Assembly (NCBI RefSeq): GCF_030244015.1
Contig: NZ_JASSYX010000001.1
Location: forward strand, 372,001 to 436,000
Direction of reading: 5' to 3'
Origin: Pedobacter ginsengisoli
GTDB taxonomy: Bacteria > Bacteroidota > Bacteroidia > Sphingobacteriales > Sphingobacteriaceae
DNA: 64,000 nt
A model generated the notes under the pieces. That model saw only the letters and a list, made by a program, of their open reading frames with translations. It made no database searches and was not told the origin of the DNA. The translations under genes and the position numbers were made by a program. Below, one piece after another: positions 43,238 through 51,900 of this stretch (the first letter of the stretch is position 1; each line of letters opens with the position of its first letter).

Positions 43238-46200
43238 ATGAAACGACTCTTACTCTCTCTGTACTTGTTCATTGCCGGCAGCGTTGTCCTGTATGCCCAA
43301 AGAAAACTTACTACAAGTCCTATTTCAAGTCATTATACCTACATTTATAAACTCAATGATAAAGAAGCTGCGGATTTTGCCCTCGGCTCTGTTCATAAGC
43401 TCCAGGATAAAGTACTTCATACACTGGTAGATTCTTTTAGTGTTGATCAGCCTGCTTACTTTAAGCAACTGCCATACGGAAACTACCTCTACCTATCAGT
43501 CTCGCGCAACCGATTAAAATACAAGATAAGGAATGTAAGAAATGTACAGGTTAAATTCATCAGTGACGGTGACCGGTTTCAGTTTATATTAACTGATTTA
43601 CAGGGAAGACTTATCGAAAACGCCGACGTCACACAAGGTGCACATTATACCATTAAATTTGACCCCCAGTCAAAATCTTATCATGGAAAGCCGGATTCAA
43701 AAGACAAGCTGATCAGCATCAGGTATGGAGATGTTTCCAGTTTTTATAAATATGCATTTGACCGCCCTCAACAGCCCAAAAAAAAGAAAAAACCGTCAGC
43801 ACCTGCAGAATCCGAACCATATACAGGACAGCTGCATTTCAATAAACCAAGATACCGTCCGCTCGACACTGTCAGGTTCAAAGTTTACCTGGTTACAAAA
43901 AATGGAAAGTCCATACACAACAAAACATTGAAACTGGAGCTGAAGAATTCAGGGCGGGACATCCCTATCGCCAGTTTAAATCCTTACCGGGAAGGGGGAT
44001 ATGAAGGCAGTTTTGTTTTAGCTGACAGCATGAAACTCAAATTGAATGAAAGTTACGTGCTCCATTTTAAAGAAAACGTTAAAGGCAAACTGAAAACTGT
44101 TTTTTCGGGGTTTTTCTACTATGGAGATTACGAGCTGAAGTCAGCTTCCTTTTTTGTAAGGACCAATAAAACGGTACACCACCCTGGCAGTCCGGTTATT
44201 TTTTATATGAAAGCGACCGATGAAAACGGGCTTGCCACTCCTGACGGAAGAGTAGAGGTCGATATAAAAACAAGTGGCGTCAGAAAATTTTATAACCCGA
44301 AGGAATTTGTCAGGACAGAATTATGGAAGACCAGCCTCAGACTCGATCCAGTCGGAGAGACCGTTCTAAGGCTACCGGATAGTATATTTCCTAAGGTCAA
44401 TATGAACTTTACTGTTAACTTCAGTTTCCGGAACAGCAACAATGAATCCAGGCAGGCGTCCCAAAACCTCAGTTATGAATACGAGAACAAAAAGATCACC
44501 ACTTTGCTCGAAAAGGACAGTTTGAAGTTCACTTTTGAGGTCAATGATTCACCGGCAGCGCATGAGGGCATACTATACACCATTGGTGAAGATGGAAGAT
44601 ATACTGATTCCATCGTTACAGGCCTTCCACAGAAAATAAAACTCGATCCCCGCGTCATTGATTATGCTTTCAGGACTGCAGAAGGAATCTCCTATCCTAC
44701 GGATTACAAATGGCTCCAGCCCCAGTTTCAGGCATCTGCTGAAAGGCGTCAGGACTCGCTGCTCATACACGCCGGGAGCGCGCAGCAAATCCCTTTCTGG
44801 TATACCATTTTTTCCGGGGGAAAAGTGCTCAAGCGGGGTTATAGCACCCAACTTGACACTGTTCTGCAAAAAAAAGCCGGAGAAGATGAGAAAATTCATC
44901 TCTCCTACCTGTGGCAGGGAAGGGTCCAAAGCCAGCAAAACCATGTCTATACTTCGCCAGAGTCACTTCAGATAGCGTTTGAAGCACCCGAAGCAGTCTA
45001 TCCAGGACAGATCGCGCAAATGAAAGTGCTGGTCACGGACAAGGCAAAGCGTCCGGTTGCGGGCACAGATCTTACGGCATACGCTTACACCGCAAAATTC
45101 GGAGACATTCCTTATTATCGGGATCTTTTTGAAAAGCCATTTATCTACAAGGCCGGAAAACCATTGCCCTATTCTCCCGAACCATTTGATCAGACACAAA
45201 GCCTCAAACTGGACTGGCTCAGATGGCACCAGAAATTCGGTTTGGATACAGTACCTTATTTCCAATTTATTTATCCAGACGAGCTTTATGCCGGAAGGGA
45301 AAAAATAGAAAGCAATCAAACCATTGTGGTTCCCTTTCTGATAAGGGAGCATGCGATAGACCCGGCAATCCTGGTTTATATAGACGGAATTCCGGTATAC
45401 TATAGCGGGGCGAAGCAACTCAAAAGATACGCCTTCAATATCAGTCCCGGCACGCACAAAGTAGAAGTCTACAGCCGGGAGTATAAAGCGTCTGTTACCC
45501 GGAATTTTGAACAAGGCTTCAAAACCATTCTCGGAATTGCTGCTGATCCGGCCAATTCAAAAGCCTCGGTTTCGCTTCTGGAAGATAAAGAATTCGAACA
45601 GCGGCTCCGCGGACTGAACGGATATATGATTTATGTCAACGAAAATTTTGAAGGCAATAAGGCAGTTATTTATAGCGGAAGCGAAGAATTTCTCATTAAT
45701 CCACCGCCAAATACCATCCCCCGGAAGTTACTCTACATCGGTCCGTTCAAAGAGAAATCGCTTAGGTTTAAATCCGGTGACCTCGATATTCCTTTTACCC
45801 GGGACAGCAATAAAGTCTTCACCTTTCTGCATTCAGGGATCACTTTGAGAGCGCTGGATACCGCCGATAAATACCACCCTGTTGTGAACCTCGGAATTGA
45901 AGGGGTCTCCTACAGTCAGAATCCCGTGCTTAAACATGAAATAGATAGCATTTGGACAGATTACCTTGATTTCAAAAGCAGGAACACGCATTTTCTGGCA
46001 GAAAATCCCAAACCTAAAACTGTGCATACAGGCAGCCTCAGGATGGTAACCGACACTTCACTGACCAACCGGCTTCCCTATATAAAGAATATCGTTCTTT
46101 ACAAGAAAGATGACCCTGCGTTCATGCATGTTAACGGAGGTTATATAAATGACCTGGTGCTGGATGAAGCCTGGTACCGAATTTTCGTCCTGCTCAAGAA

Positions 46201-48988
46201 CAACAGTTACTTCACAGAAGACATCCGCATAAGGGCGGGTGGCATCAACTATATTTTGCTGAAAAACAAACAGGTCCATCCCGCAGATGAGATGAGCAAA
46301 GCATTGGACCATAAGATCAAATTTTCCGGAATGACCAGTCCGGGAATCCGCAACTACAATTATAAACTGCCAGGAAAGGTAGTCTCTCCTTTGACAGGCA
46401 AGGCACCTCGGGGAAAGATGGTCATCAGCGGAACAATTATCGATGAGTATACAGGTGAACCGCTGCCTGGTGCCGGTCTTTTTTTCGGCAGGCCGCTTAA
46501 AGGCCTGGGCCAGACCAATGGAAACGGCTATTTTAGTTTCATAGTACCGAAAAAAACTGTGCTGACGGTTACCTACGTGGGTTATGAAACTAAAACAATC
46601 ACTATAGGCAGGAAAAGCGATTGGCTGATCACTTTGAAGGAGCGGACTGACCTTGAAGACGTAGTCATCAGAGGATACTCAGGCAGTGGACGAAGGAACT
46701 TCGAAGATGTTCCGGTAGCAAATGTGGAACAGCTGCTGCAGGGTAAAGTTGCGGGTTTAAATATACAAAACAATAGCGGAGGCCCGGGGTTGAGAGGGTC
46801 CGTTAATATCCGGGGGTTAAGCACCATAACCAGTACCGGTTCAGGTTCAGAAGAAGGTAAAAACGCCCTGCTGATCGTAGACGGCAAACCATTTAACGGA
46901 ACAATGGAACAAATCAGCAATTCGGCGATTGTTTCCATAGAAATGCTGGACCCGGTTAGGGGCGCTGCCATTTATGGCAAGCTCGGTGCAAACGGAGTGA
47001 CTGTTATCACCACCAACGGTTCACAATATTTTGGGGCTGAAGGCGGGCAGGAGCCAAGCGGACGGCAGAGCCTGCGCAGTAATTTTTCAGATTACGCTTT
47101 CTGGCAGCCAAAATTGCTTACAGGCCAGGACGGAAAAGCAAGGTTTAAAGTCAAGTTTCCCGACGACATGACCAATTGGAGCACTACGGTCTATGCCATG
47201 AACGGGCATAAGCAATATGGCTATCTTAACACTTCTATCCGTTCATTCAAAAGTTTGAGCGCGAATATAACCTCACCGTCTTTTGCGCTCTCTGGCGATA
47301 GCCTGAAGGTCATCGGCAAGCTCATGAACTACAGTGACAAAGAAGAAACCGTGACCAGGAAGTTTGAGTACAATGGCTCAGAAATCCGGAACAACAACCT
47401 GACTTTTAAAAATGCACATATTGATACGATAGCAGTCCTTGCCACAGGATCAGCAAAAGCCAAAGATAGCCTGCAGTTTCTTTATACATTACACCAAGAC
47501 AAAGGGTATTTTGATGGCGAGAAACGCGGAATTCCGCTTTTGCCACTTGGTATACAGGAAACCAAAGGATATTTCAGCGCCTTACACGGGGATACCACTA
47601 CCTCCTATAACTTTGATGCCGCTCCAGGGCAGGTTACCCTGCATGCAGAAGCCTCTGTTTTCCCCGTTTTGCTGAGCGAAATGGATAAATTGCGCAATTA
47701 CGAATACCTGTGCAATGAACAGCTGGCCTCCAAATTGAAAGGCCTCATCCTGGAGCAAAAGCTGCGGAAATACCTGAACGAAGATTTTAAAGAGGAAAAG
47801 AACATTAAAGAGCTGATCAAAAAACTGCAAAATAACAGAGGGCCGCACGGTGGCTGGGGCTGGTGGCAGAATACTGAAGACGAGATGTGGATCAGTGGTC
47901 ATGTCGTAGAAGCGCTATTGCTGGCCAAAGAAGCAGGCTATGCGGTAGAGCTGGATACCCGCGTTTTGTACAACTACCTGAATGACCAGCTGACCGGCCG
48001 AAAAAATACTGATCAATTGTTTATGGTCAAACTGATGCGGACGCTGGAAAATAAGTATGATTTTAGAAGCTGGTTTGAAGCGGTAGAAAAACAAAAGGCT
48101 GACCAGAAAGACCAGACCCTCTTTAGCCGCCTCCAGCTGATGCAGCTGAAGCAACAAGCAGGAATGCCTGCAGACATCAACTGGTTGCTCAAACAGAAAA
48201 AGTCAACCATGTTTGGCAACAGCTACTGGGGTGAGCCAGGCATTGCCTTCTGGGACAACAGCATCCAGAATACCTTGCTGGCCTACCACATTCTGAAAGC
48301 AAAAGGAGGATACAACGATGAACTCAACCTGATCATACAATATTTCCTTGGACAGCGTAAAGACGGGCAGTGGCGTAACACCTATGAGTCCTCACTCATC
48401 CTGGAAACCATATTGCCGGAACTGATGGTAGAAGGGAAAAAACAGGAAGCACCATCAATTACACTCAACAAAACCGAGGTAGTTAATGCTTTTCCCTTTA
48501 CCAAAACAATCCATCCGGGCAAAATAACCGTTGATAAGAAAGGAACAGCGCCAGTCTATTTTACTGCCTATCAGCAGTTCAACAATCCTAAACCTGAGAA
48601 GGTCAGTAAAGATTTTGAAGTTAAAACCAGTTTTGAGCAAAATGGCAAACCCATAACACAGCTTAAAGGCGGGGCATCGGTTTTCCTGAAAGCAGAAGTG
48701 GAAGTCCGTGCCGACGCAGACTATGTGATGATAGAAATCCCGATCCCGGCGGGTTGTTCTTATGAAAACAAGCCACAAAGTTACTGGGGAGTAGAAACAC
48801 ACCGGGAATATTTCAAACACAAAACTTCGATATTTTGCACGAAGCTGAAACAGGGAAAATACACCTTCAGCATTCAGCTGATGCCAAGGTATTCAGGAAA
48901 TTATAACCTCAATCCCGCCAAAGCAGAAATGATGTACTTCCCAGTATTTTACGGCAGAGAGGGGATGAAGAAAGTCAATATTAATTAG
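43238..48988 (+). CDS. Giant alpha-2-macroglobulin/TonB-plug fusion protein, paralogue 1
   Basis: A 1916-residue protein with signal peptide MKRLLLSLYLFIAGSVVLYAQ. In order: N-terminal MG-like domains; MG2 from about 200 (FNKPRYRPLDTVRFKVYL); further MG domains; a carboxypeptidase-like regulatory domain at about 1060-1135 (ISGTIIDEYTGEPLPGAG); a SusC/RagA-type plug at about 1137-1260 (SVNIRGLST, LLIVDGKPF, AAIYGKLGANGVTVI); the A2M core from about 1281 (FPDDMTNWSTTVYAMNG); an alpha-helical thioester domain with C1492-N-E-Q1495; and a C-terminal MG/receptor-like domain. There is no beta barrel. A2M proteins trap or inhibit proteases; the plug sits where the bait region normally precedes the A2M core. 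Role inferred as periplasmic or outer membrane capture. Paralogue 2 follows after 10 bases. Confidence 0.85.
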   Translation: MKRLLLSLYLFIAGSVVLYAQRKLTTSPISSHYTYIYKLNDKEAADFALGSVHKLQDKVLHTLVDSFSVDQPAYFKQLPYGNYLYLSVSRNRLKYKIRNVRNVQVKFISDGDRFQFILTDLQGRLIENADVTQGAHYTIKFDPQSKSYHGKPDSKDKLISIRYGDVSSFYKYAFDRPQQPKKKKKPSAPAESEPYTGQLHFNKPRYRPLDTVRFKVYLVTKNGKSIHNKTLKLELKNSGRDIPIASLNPYREGGYEGSFVLADSMKLKLNESYVLHFKENVKGKLKTVFSGFFYYGDYELKSASFFVRTNKTVHHPGSPVIFYMKATDENGLATPDGRVEVDIKTSGVRKFYNPKEFVRTELWKTSLRLDPVGETVLRLPDSIFPKVNMNFTVNFSFRNSNNESRQASQNLSYEYENKKITTLLEKDSLKFTFEVNDSPAAHEGILYTIGEDGRYTDSIVTGLPQKIKLDPRVIDYAFRTAEGISYPTDYKWLQPQFQASAERRQDSLLIHAGSAQQIPFWYTIFSGGKVLKRGYSTQLDTVLQKKAGEDEKIHLSYLWQGRVQSQQNHVYTSPESLQIAFEAPEAVYPGQIAQMKVLVTDKAKRPVAGTDLTAYAYTAKFGDIPYYRDLFEKPFIYKAGKPLPYSPEPFDQTQSLKLDWLRWHQKFGLDTVPYFQFIYPDELYAGREKIESNQTIVVPFLIREHAIDPAILVYIDGIPVYYSGAKQLKRYAFNISPGTHKVEVYSREYKASVTRNFEQGFKTILGIAADPANSKASVSLLEDKEFEQRLRGLNGYMIYVNENFEGNKAVIYSGSEEFLINPPPNTIPRKLLYIGPFKEKSLRFKSGDLDIPFTRDSNKVFTFLHSGITLRALDTADKYHPVVNLGIEGVSYSQNPVLKHEIDSIWTDYLDFKSRNTHFLAENPKPKTVHTGSLRMVTDTSLTNRLPYIKNIVLYKKDDPAFMHVNGGYINDLVLDEAWYRIFVLLKNNSYFTEDIRIRAGGINYILLKNKQVHPADEMSKALDHKIKFSGMTSPGIRNYNYKLPGKVVSPLTGKAPRGKMVISGTIIDEYTGEPLPGAGLFFGRPLKGLGQTNGNGYFSFIVPKKTVLTVTYVGYETKTITIGRKSDWLITLKERTDLEDVVIRGYSGSGRRNFEDVPVANVEQLLQGKVAGLNIQNNSGGPGLRGSVNIRGLSTITSTGSGSEEGKNALLIVDGKPFNGTMEQISNSAIVSIEMLDPVRGAAIYGKLGANGVTVITTNGSQYFGAEGGQEPSGRQSLRSNFSDYAFWQPKLLTGQDGKARFKVKFPDDMTNWSTTVYAMNGHKQYGYLNTSIRSFKSLSANITSPSFALSGDSLKVIGKLMNYSDKEETVTRKFEYNGSEIRNNNLTFKNAHIDTIAVLATGSAKAKDSLQFLYTLHQDKGYFDGEKRGIPLLPLGIQETKGYFSALHGDTTTSYNFDAAPGQVTLHAEASVFPVLLSEMDKLRNYEYLCNEQLASKLKGLILEQKLRKYLNEDFKEEKNIKELIKKLQNNRGPHGGWGWWQNTEDEMWISGHVVEALLLAKEAGYAVELDTRVLYNYLNDQLTGRKNTDQLFMVKLMRTLENKYDFRSWFEAVEKQKADQKDQTLFSRLQLMQLKQQAGMPADINWLLKQKKSTMFGNSYWGEPGIAFWDNSIQNTLLAYHILKAKGGYNDELNLIIQYFLGQRKDGQWRNTYESSLILETILPELMVEGKKQEAPSITLNKTEVVNAFPFTKTIHPGKITVDKKGTAPVYFTAYQQFNNPKPEKVSKDFEVKTSFEQNGKPITQLKGGASVFLKAEVEVRADADYVMIEIPIPAGCSYENKPQSYWGVETHREYFKHKTSIFCTKLKQGKYTFSIQLMPRYSGNYNLNPAKAEMMYFPVFYGREGMKKVNIN

Positions 48989-48998
48989 ACGATACTAA

Positions 48999-51900
48999 AT
49001 GAATAAAATTATACGCTTAATTCTGTTACTGGTTGTTGTTTCAGGATCTGTTGTTGCACAAAAGAAACTAACCCTGGCCAGAACCTCCGGATATTATACC
49101 TATATCTATAAATTAAGCGATCAGGAAGCCTATTCCGTTGCATTCGGCGGAACCAAAATAATTAATGACAGCTTTATGCATACTTCGGTAGATTCTTTTT
49201 TGACTACCGGATTTCCTTCCCGTAAAAAGCTGCCTCATGGCAATTACCTGTATGTCCGGCCAAACGGTAACCAACTCGAATATGAGGTCGTTCCTGTGGC
49301 CAATACCTATGTGCATTTTACCAATAATGGGAAGGACTTCAGATGTGTCATTACCGATTCTTCGGGCAAACAGATCCGGGATGCGGAAGTGACCATCGGT
49401 AAAAGCAAGAAGGTAGCTTTCGATAAGTCCAGCAATTTTTACGTAGCACCCTATTCTTCAAAGCAGACTGTGGTCACTGTAAAATACCAGGGCATCAGCA
49501 ATTATTTCATGTACAATATAGCCCCTGAAAAGAGACCAAAGAAGAAGCTGTCGTTTTTCCGGAAGATGTTCGCTAAAAAACCCTACTACCCGGAACGCGA
49601 CAAAGCAAGGGAAAAACAGGAAAAATACCGGAAAAGGTATAAAGGTTATATGGTTTTCAGCCAGCCAAAATATAAGCCGCTCGATACAGTCAGGTTTAAG
49701 GCCTACCTGCTCAACACAAAAGGTGCAGCACTCCACCACAAAAAGATGCGGGTCAAGCTCGCTGGTGCCTACGCCAATGATGGATACAAAAGTATAATAC
49801 TGGATACCATTGATGCTTACCACGAAGGCGGTTATGAATATCGGTTTGCCCTGTCAGACAGCCTCAAACTCAGATTGGATGCCGCCTACAGCATTACGCT
49901 CGAAGAAAAGATCGGTGCAGACTGGATAGCTGCTATCAGCAATAATTTCTCGTATGAAGACTATGAATTAAAGTCTGTTAATTTTTCCGCACGATTGGAG
50001 AAAAAAGGGCACAAAAGAGGAGATCCGCTCGTTCTGTTTTTGAAGGCAGTCGACGAAAACGAACTTGCTGTACCCGATGGGAAAGTGAGTATATGGTTAA
50101 AAACCAGTTATATAGACCGGTATCATAGTGCCAGTGTTTTTGTGAAAGACACATTATGGACGAGCACGGTCGTGATGGATCCGGTTGGTGAAACCAAAGT
50201 CGTCATCCCCGACAGCATATTTCCAAAAGCAGATCTAAATCTGAACCTGGATTTCCGCTTTTCCAACAGCAATAACGAAACACGGAGCCAATACTTATAT
50301 CTCCAGCACATGGAAGACAACCGTTCCATTTCCTGGAAATTTAAAAATGACAGTCTTCATTTTGACTACCAGGTAGCAGGTAAACCGGTAAAACAGAAAG
50401 CCACCATTTATACCGTCCTGTCCGGGAATGATCAGCAGTCCTATACAGATTCTGTAATGGTGGAGCTGCCGGCAGTGATTAAACGTGACCCCATGGCCTT
50501 TAACTATGACCTCAAAACGGCCGATGGCTATAAACAAACAGTAGAATTGAACAGTATAGAATCAAATCTTGCTGCATCAGCTATACATAGCAAAGATTCG
50601 CTGCGGGTTAGTGTAAGCAACCCGCACCATATTCCATTTTGGTACACCGTATTTTCCGGAAACAATGTGATGTTCCAGGGATATACCACTACCCTGGATA
50701 CGGTACTCAGACACCGTGCAAACGACGCAGCTCATGTACTGATCCACTACCTCTGGGCCGGACAATTGCACTCACGGGAAACCAGCGCAGCCTATTTTGC
50801 CAAACAGCTCAATGTTGCCCTGCTCAGCCCCGAGCTGGTCTACCCGGGACAGACCGTAAAAATGCAGGTTAAAGTCACCGACGCAGAAGACAGGCCGGTG
50901 CCGGCAACTGACGTTACTGCATTTGCTTATACCTCAAAATTCGGAAATCAGGGCAGTATCACACTACCGGATTTTAACCGACCCTTCTTTGGCCGAAAGC
51001 TCAAGCCCCGGCTGCCCAATAAAAACCTGGCGGAACAGTCCGGACAAATGCAGCTAAACTGGAACAAATGGGGACGTTCGCTCCATTTGGATACCATGGA
51101 ATACTATAAATTTACACAGACCAGGGATCTGTATAAAATCGAGGAAAAAACGGTGGTTCAGGCCCCTGTGATCTCACCTTTTGTCGTCAAAAATGGAGCC
51201 ATAGAGCCGCTCCATATCGTTTACATTGATGGAATACCGGTATATTTCAGCCAGGCACAGCAGCTCAGGCGCTATGCGTTTACGATGACTCCGGGCTATC
51301 ACTACATCAAAATGCGTACGGCTACACAGCTGGTCACTCTGGAAGGGCTGGAATTCGCACCAAATCGTAAAACCATTCTCAGCGTTGCTGCAGACTCCTC
51401 CAATAAAAAAGTCACCATTCAGGTAATGCCATCCGAACTGACACCCGATGAAGCTGCGGAGCTTGACAAATATATGATCCGGATTGCCGATAATCTTGAA
51501 GGCGAAAAAACTATCCTGAAAGGCTTAGGACAGGATATCCTGGTCAATCCACCACCATATGGCGGCCGAAATAGGGAAATACTCGTTGGCCCGCTCCGGG
51601 AGAACTTTCTGTTCCTCCATTCAGACTTGATGGACCATTCCTTTTTCAAGGAGCCTGGATATACCTATACTTTTCGGCCTCAGCTGCTTAAACAGAAATC
51701 ATTTTCAACCAAATACGCCTTTAATCCAGATCTTCGCGCTGCGCCGGGAAATACAGGTTATGCGGACTACCCGCTTCAAAGCGGAGAAATAGACAGCATC
51801 TGGAACGAATACCTGAACCTCAGGAGCCATACAACCAATTTGTTCGGGCCAAACTATGGTTCCTGCCGTCTGTATATGAGGATAGATCCTGCGGTAACGA

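Noticed and set aside
43760..43830. Lys/Pro-rich run in the first A2M protein as a possible coding slip or frameshift
   Set aside because: The frame continues cleanly into the MG2 domain and the paralogue has a basic linker at the same place, so it is a genuine linker.
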